The translations under genes and the position numbers were made by a program. A stretch of 34,467 nt of DNA from positions 1 through 34,467 of the forward strand of contig JAHJLN010000308.1 of the NCBI GenBank assembly GCA_018821715.1, read 5' to 3'. The DNA is from Pseudomonadota bacterium. GTDB taxonomy: Bacteria > Desulfobacterota > Desulfobacteria > Desulfobacterales > Desulfobacteraceae. The notes under the pieces are model-generated. The model made no database searches and had not been told where the DNA came from. It saw nothing but the letters and a program-made list of their open reading frames with translations. This document shows positions 8,367 through 15,194 of this stretch, piece after piece. Within the stretch, counting starts at the first letter, position 1. Each line of letters begins with the position of its first letter.

Positions 8367-8395
8367 ATTCTATTCAGGAACTGCTCCTGAGTCAA
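8367..8395 (-). promoter_or_regulatory. Sigma-70-type promoter with a 17-bp palindrome in its spacer
   Basis: On the minus strand TTGACT (8390-8395, 5 of 6), a 17-bp spacer and TAGAAT (8367-8372, 5 of 6) form one of the best promoters in the window. The perfect inverted repeat TCAGGA-N5-TCCTGA (8374-8390) sits in the spacer and shares one base with the -35, so a bound dimer would block RNA polymerase, or twist the spacer as MerR-type activators do. It drives the orphan gene with a leader of about 64 nt. Confidence 0.6.
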
Positions 8396-8498
8396 TCCGA
8401 ATTATACCGGATATTTTTTTTGTGTGATACCGACGATGGCCTGAAAGTGTCCCTTCCATGATTATGATTTTTTTATTTTGGATAAAATTCTCCAAATT

Positions 8499-8530
8499 CC
8501 TTTGGTTTTCATCCAATCCCTTTGGTTTTC
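8499..8530. repeat. Short direct repeat, 12 bp twice at 20-bp spacing
   Basis: CCTTTGGTTTTC occurs at 8499-8510 and 8519-8530. The preceding bases are also alike (TCCAAATT and TCCAAT), making two imperfect 20-bp units. A 20-bp period is about two helical turns, which would put two protein-binding sites on one DNA face, about 130-160 bp before the AMMECR1 start. Confidence 0.5.
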
Positions 8531-8657
8531 TTTTCCAATAAGCGTGCACTCCTTTTGTCTGGCAGCTTTGCTGGATTTTAAAAAATATGTTACCCTGTTA
8601 TATTTTTATGACAATTGATGCTGTTAAAGGCCAAAGTAATTTTATGGAGAAAAACAA

Positions 8658-9239
8658 ATGACAGACAAACTATCAAAAAAGGATGGGAGATTGCTTTTAA
8701 AACTTGCCAGGGAAAATATTCTGAAAGAGTTTGGAAAAGAGAATGAGGATTTGATCGATTTAAAAAATAAAGTTTCAAGTTTAGTTTTAAAAGAAAAGCG
8801 GGGGGCTTTTGTCACATTGCATAAAAAAGGGGATCTGAGGGGTTGCATTGGCACTATTGACCCGGTAAAAACAGTTTGGGAGAGCATTACAGATAATGCA
8901 AAGCATGCAGCTTTTAATGATTCAAGATTCAGCCCACTGTCCTATGAGGAGTTAAAAGATACAAGTATTGAAATCAGCATCCTGACTCGGCCTCAAAAGC
9001 TTGATTATACGGATACCAAGGATTTGCTTGCAAGACTCCAGCCTGACATTGATGGTGTGTTGATCAAAAAACAATATCATAGTGCAACTTTTTTACCCCA
9101 GGTCTGGAAGCAGCTGAGAGATCCTGCAACATTTTTAACCCATCTTTGCATGAAAGCCGGATTGTCATCAAATGAATGGAAATCCGGCAATCTTGATGTC
9201 TTTGTCTATCAGGTTCAATCGTTTGAAGACGGGCGTTAA
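8658..9239 (+). CDS. AMMECR1-domain protein (AmmeMemoRadiSam protein A type)
   Basis: The 193-residue protein is a full AMMECR1 domain. It has a helical N-terminus, GAFVTLHKKGDLRGCIG (49-65) containing the hallmark LRGCIG, a central SPLSYEEL, and a C-terminal segment FLPQVWKQLRDP. The biochemical role of the family is not settled. In many prokaryotes it is encoded beside a Memo-like protein and a radical SAM enzyme, which suggests joint action. Neither partner is in this window, so this copy is isolated. The ATG at 8658 has GGAG 8 bases upstream; 69 bp separate it from the next gene. Confidence 0.92.
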   Translation: MTDKLSKKDGRLLLKLARENILKEFGKENEDLIDLKNKVSSLVLKEKRGAFVTLHKKGDLRGCIGTIDPVKTVWESITDNAKHAAFNDSRFSPLSYEELKDTSIEISILTRPQKLDYTDTKDLLARLQPDIDGVLIKKQYHSATFLPQVWKQLRDPATFLTHLCMKAGLSSNEWKSGNLDVFVYQVQSFEDGR

Positions 9240-9308
9240 TATTTTACTTGAAAAATATATGGAATACGATATGTTTCTATAAAAAGGAACAAAAAAGGCG
9301 GGGTGCTT

Positions 9309-9569
9309 ATGACGATTGATCCAGAATTATTGAAAGTGATATCATCAATTGACAGCCTTGATGATTTGAATCGTTTTTTTGAAGATATTTTCACACCTGC
9401 AGAACTGGATGATATCTCCTTGAGGTGGAAGTTGTTAAAGGATCTTCACGATGGACTGACCCAGCGTAAAATTGCCGAGAAATACGGTATCAGCCTGTGT
9501 AAGATTACAAGGGGATCAAAGGTCTTGAAGAATAAAGATTCCCTTGTATTAAAAATGCTGAATTCTTAA
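9309..9569 (+). CDS. TrpR/YerC-superfamily DNA-binding regulator
   Basis: From the ATG at 9309 the protein has 86 residues and an all-helical TrpR fold. ELDDISLRWKLLKDL (32-46) corresponds to the core helices of TrpR, including its Trp-contacting arginine (R39 here). The helix-turn-helix reads GLTQRKIAEKYGISLCKITRGS (about 49-70), and TRGS is the TrpR recognition-helix signature. The residue aligned with E. coli TrpR S88 appears to be valine, so the ligand may not be tryptophan. A GTG at 9303 is an alternative start, but AGGCGGGG is placed for 9309. No trp operon is near. Its stop codon overlaps that of the convergent NUDIX-like gene. Confidence 0.85.
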   Translation: MTIDPELLKVISSIDSLDDLNRFFEDIFTPAELDDISLRWKLLKDLHDGLTQRKIAEKYGISLCKITRGSKVLKNKDSLVLKMLNS

Positions 9570-10171
9570 GATTCTGATATAAGCTTCAATGCCAGTTTTG
9601 ACCATAATTCCAGATTTAATTCTTTAAGATTCTTTGTCTTTTTCCATGCAAATTGAAATAATTCGGATCCAGGCAGATATTTTTCAGGAGCAGTAGTCAG
9701 TATCCTGAAAACTGCTCCCAGGTGAACCTTTCCGACATCCGTTATCTCTTCGCTGATCACTCCGACAAATTTTGGAAGCTCTGCTTTGGGTCTTTGATCA
9801 AGTTCTTCATTTAGTTCTCTTTCCATGCCGGTAATCAGAATCTGGTGAAAAGAGGTGGTTTGTGTCTCCATATCAACCGGATTAATATGGCCGCCTATTC
9901 CGATGGACCAAAGGTCATGAAGCCGTTGTTCATTCCCCTGACGGTTATATATGGCTGTTTTCTCAAAATCAGTGGTTTGAAGGATGATATAAGGAATGAT
10001 CTGTTTGTAAGAGGGGTCTTTTTCTGCTGCCAGGCGGTTGATAAACTCAAATCCTGCAGTTGCGCATTTTTCTATAAATACATCTAATCCCATCGGCACG
10101 ACACTTTTTTTTTGTACCCATGATTCTGGTAGAAAATCCCGTTTAATACAGAATACGGTTTCATTCGTCAT
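9566..10171 (-). CDS. NUDIX-like protein with an expanded Nudix box
   Basis: The 201-residue protein resembles NUDIX-fold proteins sometimes labelled phosphoesterases. The N-terminal half contains IIPYIILQTTD and a LWSIGIGGHINP motif (88-98). A helix bearing MERELNEELD (116-125) provides the REXXEE glutamates that bind Mg in Nudix enzymes. Compared with the canonical box there are about a dozen extra residues between the glycines and the helix, and the closing glycine after EE is missing. It may thus be a divergent hydrolase or a ligand sensor; the substrate cannot be told. It overlaps the TrpR-like gene tail to tail by 4 bp. Confidence 0.75.
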   Translation of the reverse strand: MTNETVFCIKRDFLPESWVQKKSVVPMGLDVFIEKCATAGFEFINRLAAEKDPSYKQIIPYIILQTTDFEKTAIYNRQGNEQRLHDLWSIGIGGHINPVDMETQTTSFHQILITGMERELNEELDQRPKAELPKFVGVISEEITDVGKVHLGAVFRILTTAPEKYLPGSELFQFAWKKTKNLKELNLELWSKLALKLISES

Positions 10172-10225
10172 TACAAAAATTACCCCTTTGCTTATTCATT
10201 CACTTTAAAATTCATATTTCTATCA

Positions 10226-10258
10226 CACCTTGCAGGAAAAATGAAAGGTGATTTTTTT
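10226..10258 (+). terminator. Terminator-like hairpin in the leader of the cyclodeaminase-family gene
   Basis: CACCTT (10226-10231) pairs with AAGGTG (10245-10250) across a 13-base loop and is followed by ATTTTTTT (10251-10258). On the plus strand it resembles an intrinsic terminator, yet no plus-strand gene ends here. It lies 70 bp before the start at 10329, so an attenuator is possible. The six-pair stem is modest. Confidence 0.4.
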
Positions 10259-10328
10259 GGGTTTTAATAGAGATTTTATCATTCCTGTGGTATGGGAGAA
10301 ATGGGAATTATTAAATTCAGGAGTGTTT

Positions 10329-11288
10329 ATGCTATTCTTAAATAAAGATCTTATTGGAAAAATCGATCAGAATATTATTCAAACTGCTGTTGAAAAGGCA
10401 TACAGACTTGTATTGAATAAAAATTATAATATGCCGGACCGCGTGCATGTGGCAGATCATCAGAATACACTTTTGTTAATGCCTTGTTTCTCAGAAAAAT
10501 TTTTTGCCACAAAATTGGTTTCAGTTTTTCCGGAAGCCCGACAGCATGGACAACCGGCAGTGAACGGAGTGATGGTGTTTTCTGATAATGTTTCAGGGCA
10601 GCCATTGGCCATCATGGATGGGGCGGCCATTACTGCCCAGAGGACAGGTGCGGTAGGAGGATTAGGGGTAAAACTTTTGACCGAAGAATCAATACAGACT
10701 GCCGGTGTTTTGGGTGCAGGTGTACAAGGGCTCAGCCAGGCTCGATACCTTTTATTTAACCGTAAAATAAAAACCCTTTATATTTGTGATCTGCACAAGG
10801 AATCTGCAATACAGATGAGCAGGACACTAAAAAAAGAGTATCCGAATGTTGAATATGTGGTGGCAGATCATCCGAATCATTTGGTTGAAAATTCCAGGGT
10901 GATTATTGCTGCAACAACAAGCCATAAACCATTGTTTGAAATTACTGCCAATGGTGCTGCAAAAAAAATATTTATTTCCATTGGTTCATTTCGACCTGAT
11001 ATGCAGGAGTTTCCAAATACAGTTATTGCAACAGCAGATGATATCTTTGTTGATACTTTGTTTGCCGCCAAAGAATCCGGTGATCTGGTCTTGCCTTTAA
11101 AAGATCAAGTTGTAAAAATGGACAAGATAAAAGAGTTTGCCGGATTATTACTTGAAAACAATACAACTTATGAAAACAGGACAATATTTTTTAAATCTGT
11201 TGGCATGGCCCTGTTTGACTTGACGGTAGCCGCTGCCATTTATGAACATGCAGTGAAAAATACTATGGGTCAGGTACTTGATTTTTAA
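10329..11288 (+). CDS. Ornithine cyclodeaminase/mu-crystallin family dehydrogenase
   Basis: From the ATG at 10329 the protein has 320 residues, typical of the family that includes ornithine cyclodeaminase, archaeal alanine dehydrogenase, ketimine reductases and amino-acid racemase/synthase enzymes. It has TKLVSVFP with K62, the segment IMDGAAITAQRTGA (95-108) and a Rossmann motif GAGVQG (129-134). NAD(P)-dependent turnover of an amino or imino acid is expected, but the substrate cannot be assigned by motif alone. An in-frame start at 10248 exists; AGGAG six bases before 10329 favours the shorter form. Its 5' region holds a terminator-like hairpin. It converges on tRNA-Gly. Confidence 0.88.
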   Translation: MLFLNKDLIGKIDQNIIQTAVEKAYRLVLNKNYNMPDRVHVADHQNTLLLMPCFSEKFFATKLVSVFPEARQHGQPAVNGVMVFSDNVSGQPLAIMDGAAITAQRTGAVGGLGVKLLTEESIQTAGVLGAGVQGLSQARYLLFNRKIKTLYICDLHKESAIQMSRTLKKEYPNVEYVVADHPNHLVENSRVIIAATTSHKPLFEITANGAAKKIFISIGSFRPDMQEFPNTVIATADDIFVDTLFAAKESGDLVLPLKDQVVKMDKIKEFAGLLLENNTTYENRTIFFKSVGMALFDLTVAAAIYEHAVKNTMGQVLDF

Positions 11289-11302
11289 TCCAGGAAAAAA
11301 AA

Positions 11303-11377
11303 TGGAGCGGGAAACGGGATTTGAACCCGCGACTTCGACCTTGGCAAGGTCGCACTCTACCACTGAGTTATTCCCGC
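11303..11377 (-). tRNA. tRNA-Gly (anticodon GCC)
   Basis: Read on the minus strand the acceptor stem is GCGGGAA paired with TTCCCGC, followed by T and an encoded CCA (11303-11305). The D arm CTCAGTGGTAGAG, the anticodon loop CTTGCCAAG (GCC at 11343-11345) and the T arm GCGGGTTCAAATCCCGT are all present. No intron or mismatch is seen. A promoter lies just upstream, and a run of eight T on the transcribed strand follows the 3' end. Confidence 0.97.
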
Positions 11378-11394
11378 GCAGTAAAATTTTATTT

Positions 11395-11423
11395 TTTCTA
11401 CTTTAAAAGATTGTTTTTGTCAA
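11395..11423 (-). promoter_or_regulatory. Promoter of tRNA-Gly
   Basis: A perfect TTGACA (11418-11423) is followed after 17 bp by TAGAAA (11395-11400, 4 of 6) on the minus strand, predicting a start about 10 bases before the mature tRNA 5' end. Confidence 0.65.
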
Positions 11424-11501
11424 GGGATGATTTAAACTGATTTTAATCAAGGTGAATATATCGATGAAATCATATTAATGGCAAATGAAAAAGGGTAGTC
11501 A

Positions 11502-12497
11502 ATGGAATTAAAAAATGTTTTGGTTACAGGAGGTGGCGGTTTTTTAGGCAAGGCGATTGTGAAAAAGCTTGTTAAAAAGAATATATCTGTCACCTCTTTT
11601 TCAAGAAATTTTTATCCGAATCTTGAAACCATGGGCGTTAGTCAGATTCAAGGGGATCTGGCTGATATAAACGCTTTGGTAAAAGCGTTTAAACAAATTG
11701 ATGTTGTATATCATGTTGCAGCAAAACCGGGAATGTGGGGGCCGTACCAAGAATTTTATCGTGTAAATGTGACGGGAACCCAAAATGTGATATCTGCATG
11801 CCTTCAAAACAATGTTAAACAATTAATTTATACCAGTTCTCCCAGCGTTGTATTTGATGAGACGGATAAAGAGAATATAGATGAAAGTGCGCCATATTCG
11901 AAAAACTATCTGGCAGCATATCCTGAGACCAAAGCCCTGGCAGAAAAATTCGTTCGAAGTGCTGCAAGAAATGGGTTGAACACCATCATCATTCGACCTC
12001 ACATGATTTGGGGTCCGGAAGATAACCATCTGGTACCCAGGATTATCAAACGGGCCAGCAACTTAAAAAGGGTAGGTCTAAAGGATTGCCTGGTGGATAC
12101 TATCTATGTTGACAATGCAGCCGATGCCCATCTTCTGGCTTCTCAAAAACTTTTTGAAAACCCGCTGTTATCGGGAAATATCTATTTTGTCAGCCAGGAT
12201 GATCCGGTTAATCCCTGGGAAATGATCAATGCCTTTTTGGATGCTGCCGGCAAACCTCCGATAAAAGGACATATCTCTGCCAAAACCGCATATGTTGCCG
12301 GTGCTGTCTTTGAGTTTATCTATAAGCTTTTCAACATTAGAAGGGACCCGCCGATGACACGGTTTGTCGCTGTGGAGCTTGCCACATCTCATTGGTTTAA
12401 CATCTCAAAGGCAAAAAAGGATTTAGGTTACTATCCAAAAATTTCTACACAAGAGGGCCTTAAAAGATTAAAACAATGGTTTTCTATATTGGGATAA
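11502..12497 (+). CDS. OleD-like NAD(P)-dependent reductase (3-beta-HSD/extended SDR family)
   Basis: The 331-residue protein starts with the Rossmann motif TGGGGFLG (9-16), has YTSSPSVVFDE (110-120) and the SDR catalytic pair Y140 and K144 in YPETK, then RPHMIWGPEDNHLVPR. This pattern, notably the YTSSPSV segment and the GPxDNHLxPR segment, closely resembles OleD, which reduces 2-alkyl-3-ketoalkanoates in long-chain olefin synthesis. OleA, OleB and OleC are not in this window, so a steroid- or sugar-type substrate remains possible. The gene ends 1 bp before the YihY-family gene, so the two are probably translationally coupled. Confidence 0.85.
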   Translation: MELKNVLVTGGGGFLGKAIVKKLVKKNISVTSFSRNFYPNLETMGVSQIQGDLADINALVKAFKQIDVVYHVAAKPGMWGPYQEFYRVNVTGTQNVISACLQNNVKQLIYTSSPSVVFDETDKENIDESAPYSKNYLAAYPETKALAEKFVRSAARNGLNTIIIRPHMIWGPEDNHLVPRIIKRASNLKRVGLKDCLVDTIYVDNAADAHLLASQKLFENPLLSGNIYFVSQDDPVNPWEMINAFLDAAGKPPIKGHISAKTAYVAGAVFEFIYKLFNIRRDPPMTRFVAVELATSHWFNISKAKKDLGYYPKISTQEGLKRLKQWFSILG

Positions 12498-12498
12498 A

Positions 12499-13773
12499 AT
12501 GGCTATGAAACTATTGCAAAAAAATATTTCACTCAGGCTTAACAGGTTTATAAAGGTAATTGTTTTTGCAATAAAAGAATTCAGGGAGGATCGGTGTGAC
12601 CTTCGGGCCTCCTCTTTGACGTTGTTTTCACTTTTATCAATCGTTCCTGTTATGGCCATGGCCTTTGGCATTGCAAAAGGATTCGGGTTTAAAGAATTTT
12701 TAGAAAAACGGATATTTGAAATGTTTGCCGGCCAGGAACAAGTGATCCAGAATGTTCTTGCCTTTTCAACCAATCTTCTTGAAAAAACAAAAGGCGGTTT
12801 AATGGCTATTTTAGGCGTTATCCTGCTTTTTTATTCCCTTATAAAACTTATCGGACATATTGAAAATGCATTTAATAAAATCTGGTGGGTTCATGATGAT
12901 CGCCCTCTTATTCGAAAATTTACAGATTATATTGCCATTTCAATAACAGCCGGCATGCTGATTCTTTTTTCAAGCAGTGCGAATATTTTTATTACAGCAT
13001 ACCTTGCTAAATTTTTATCTGATATAAAACTGCCCGGAAATGTCGAAAATTTGATTTCATTGGGATTTAATATCTTTCCTTTTTTACCCATCTGGATATT
13101 GTTTATCTTTTTTTATATTTTTATACCAAACAAGAAAGTCAATATTAAGGCGGTATTCGCGGGTGGTATGATTGCCGGAACCATATTTCAAGTGGCTCAA
13201 ATGGCCTATCTCAAATTTCAGGTGGGTGTTTCAAGTTATAATGCTATCTATGGCAGTTTTGCGGCCTTGCCCCTGTTTTTAATCTGGCTGCAGGCATCAT
13301 GGGCAATTTTTTTGTTCGGAGCTGAAGTTGCATTTTCATGGGAAAACATAGAAGCACTGGAAACCCAGAATATTGATTATGGCAAGATCAGTATCCGGTT
13401 GAAAAAATTGATAGTATTAAGAATCGTTCACCTGTGTGTCATCCGGTTTGCCACAAAAAAAACACCTGCGTCAGATATTGATATTGCATCTGAAATAAAA
13501 ATCCCCCTGAAAATTGTCAAAGTGTTATTGTCAAAACTTATTGAATGCCGTATCCTTTTAGAGGTAAACCAGGACAATGGTATCGGTTATGTCCCTGCCC
13601 AGGATATAGAATGTCTGACACTTTTTGATGTATTGACGGCGTTTGAACAAAGAGGGGATGACATTATTAATGTTGGGGGTACCATGGAATTTGAAGCCCT
13701 TGAAGAAAGCCTCAATGAATTTGCCAAAGCCTGCAAACTCTCACCTGGAGAACGAAATTTTAAGGATATTTAA
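12499..13773 (+). CDS. YihY/BrkB-family inner-membrane protein with a C-terminal winged-helix-like extension
   Basis: The first 290 or so residues are the YihY domain (formerly mislabelled RNase BN): a short N-terminal helix, ASSLTLFSLLSIVPVMAM as first membrane span, about six spans in total, and the conserved YGSFAALPLFLIW before the last span. A cytoplasmic tail of about 130 residues follows. It includes ASDIDIASEIKIPLKIVKVL and LIECRILLEV, which look like a winged-helix fold. Function is unknown; transport or membrane biogenesis is proposed for the family. It starts 1 bp after the OleD-like gene and ends 5 bp from the convergent HDOD gene. Confidence 0.88.
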   Translation: MAMKLLQKNISLRLNRFIKVIVFAIKEFREDRCDLRASSLTLFSLLSIVPVMAMAFGIAKGFGFKEFLEKRIFEMFAGQEQVIQNVLAFSTNLLEKTKGGLMAILGVILLFYSLIKLIGHIENAFNKIWWVHDDRPLIRKFTDYIAISITAGMLILFSSSANIFITAYLAKFLSDIKLPGNVENLISLGFNIFPFLPIWILFIFFYIFIPNKKVNIKAVFAGGMIAGTIFQVAQMAYLKFQVGVSSYNAIYGSFAALPLFLIWLQASWAIFLFGAEVAFSWENIEALETQNIDYGKISIRLKKLIVLRIVHLCVIRFATKKTPASDIDIASEIKIPLKIVKVLLSKLIECRILLEVNQDNGIGYVPAQDIECLTLFDVLTAFEQRGDDIINVGGTMEFEALEESLNEFAKACKLSPGERNFKDI

Positions 13774-13778
13774 ATTGG

Positions 13779-14645
13779 TTACGGTTCTGTTGTGATGTTA
13801 AAGAATTCTTTTATTTCATCTTCTTTTCGTTTCAGTTGATCAATGGTCAGTTTTAATATGGACGGATTGATACCGATTTTTTTTGGAGAATTTTTAACCG
13901 TAACCGGAACCGGGTTTCCGCTATGACCGATACCTGCTTTTTGTGTCAGGTAATCTGCCAGATTAATAATCAAAGATTGATGTCTGAATTTAATGGGTGC
14001 GGATTCAGGATTATGGTGGAACCTGCAGGGTAACATGATAGACAAAGGAAAATTCCATCGTTTCATTAAAAGCGCTGAAAGCACTGCATGATCCAGTTTA
14101 AAGATGGCATTTTCAGCAAAATACAACGGCCTTTTTTTTTCCATGGCAAGTTGCCTGACTTTTCTGTATTCATCTTTAAAATAAACTGAAAAGATTACTT
14201 TTCCCATATCATGGAGAAGCGCAGGAATGAAAATTTTGTTGGCAATCCCTGGGTTTGTTCTTTTGGCAAGCTCCTTTGAAACAGTTGCTACCCCGATACC
14301 ATGTATCCATAAGGCTTTCATATCAAGATTCAGCCCTGATTTATCCGTGAATGAGGATAAAATTCCCATGCCGAGAGCAATACCGATAATTTCATCAAAA
14401 CCGATAACGGTAATGGACCTTTTTATGGTTTCTACTTTTGTTTTTTGTGCATAATAAATGGAGTTGGCAAGTTTTAGCAGCTTGTTGGTCATTCCCTGGT
14501 CATAGGAGATTACATCTGCAAGATCTTCTGTAGTTGTTTTCTCTTCTGATGCGACACTGATGATTCTATCGATAACAACCGGGAGAGTTGGCAGATCGCT
14601 CTCCTTTTTCTGGATCATTTTTAGAATTTCAGTTTTTATTTCCAT
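13779..14645 (-). CDS. HDOD-domain protein
   Basis: This 288-residue cytoplasmic protein is a single HDOD domain: LPTLPVVIDRI at the front, IKRSITVIGFDEI (about 75-86), then ALLHDMGK with H145-D146, H186 and an HH pair at 210-211. HDOD proteins are HD-superfamily members used in bacterial signalling, often without known catalysis. Here several HD-type metal ligands persist, so catalysis is not excluded. The ATG directly follows the nitroreductase stop (TAAATG), making it the last gene of the long minus-strand train. It ends 5 bp from the convergent YihY gene. Confidence 0.9.
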   Translation of the reverse strand: MEIKTEILKMIQKKESDLPTLPVVIDRIISVASEEKTTTEDLADVISYDQGMTNKLLKLANSIYYAQKTKVETIKRSITVIGFDEIIGIALGMGILSSFTDKSGLNLDMKALWIHGIGVATVSKELAKRTNPGIANKIFIPALLHDMGKVIFSVYFKDEYRKVRQLAMEKKRPLYFAENAIFKLDHAVLSALLMKRWNFPLSIMLPCRFHHNPESAPIKFRHQSLIINLADYLTQKAGIGHSGNPVPVTVKNSPKKIGINPSILKLTIDQLKRKEDEIKEFFNITTEP

Positions 14646-15176
14646 TTATTCCTTTGCAAATGTATTAAAACAGACTTTATGAAACTGTAACCCATCTTTT
14701 TTATGACCGGTTTTTACTTCATCAGGATATCCTATCGCAATGATGGATTCAATCATTATATTATCGGGTATATTTAAAAGTTCTTTAACATAAGTATCCG
14801 CACTTTTGGCAGGGGTATGGGGCCTTTTTCTGATTTGTATCCAGCAACTGCCAAGTCCCAGGTCATGTGCAGCAAGATGGATAAAGACAGAGGCAATGGA
14901 TGCATCTTCAATCCAGACATCGCTTTTTGATGGTTCGCCACAGACGGCGATGCCAAGAGGGGCGTCTTTTAAAAATTCTGCACCGTGGGGTTTTGCCTTG
15001 GAAAGCTTATCAAGAAGGCCTTTATCTTCAATAACAATAAATCGCCAGGGGTTGATACTTCTTGAAGAAAAAGATCTGAGCGCAGCTTCAATGAGCAGGG
15101 CTATTTTTTCTTTTTCAACGGGTTCATTCTTAAATTTTCTTATACTTCTTCTACTTTTTATCAGATCTAAAAACAT
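14646..15176 (-). CDS. Nitroreductase-family flavoprotein
   Basis: A compact FMN-dependent nitroreductase of 176 residues. It begins LIKSRRSIRKF, where the basic cluster contacts FMN phosphate in this family. It continues with SSRSINPWRFIVIED and DLGLGSCWIQIR, and ends with IIAIGYPDE. Such enzymes use NAD(P)H to reduce nitro compounds, quinones or other acceptors; the true substrate cannot be read from sequence. At this length it belongs to the short, subfamily-type enzymes common in anaerobes. It lies 18 bp after fxsA and abuts the HDOD gene, within one probable operon. Confidence 0.9.
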   Translation of the reverse strand: MFLDLIKSRRSIRKFKNEPVEKEKIALLIEAALRSFSSRSINPWRFIVIEDKGLLDKLSKAKPHGAEFLKDAPLGIAVCGEPSKSDVWIEDASIASVFIHLAAHDLGLGSCWIQIRKRPHTPAKSADTYVKELLNIPDNIMIESIIAIGYPDEVKTGHKKDGLQFHKVCFNTFAKE

Positions 15177-15194
15177 AGGTGGTCCATTAAAAAA

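Larger units (their letters stand above)
8297..8657. other. Divergent intergenic region with operator-promoter and direct repeats
   Basis: These 361 bp lie between the orphan gene (minus) and the AMMECR1 gene (plus). They hold the minus-strand promoter with a palindromic spacer (8367-8395), a small leader hairpin ATCTTC-N7-GAAGAT (8331-8349) within the orphan's 5' UTR, and a 12-bp direct repeat CCTTTGGTTTTC at 8499-8510 and 8519-8530. There is no credible ORF. A clear promoter for the plus-strand gene was not found. Confidence 0.55.

Noticed and set aside
8554-8571. Possible second sigma-54 site (TGGCA followed by TTTGCT) upstream of AMMECR1
   Set aside because: The GG-to-GC spacing is 3 bp too short for an RpoN promoter.
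9240-9308. trp operator controlling the TrpR-like gene
   Set aside because: No CTAG-centred palindrome like the E. coli trp operator is present; only A+T-rich sequence with a ribosome site.
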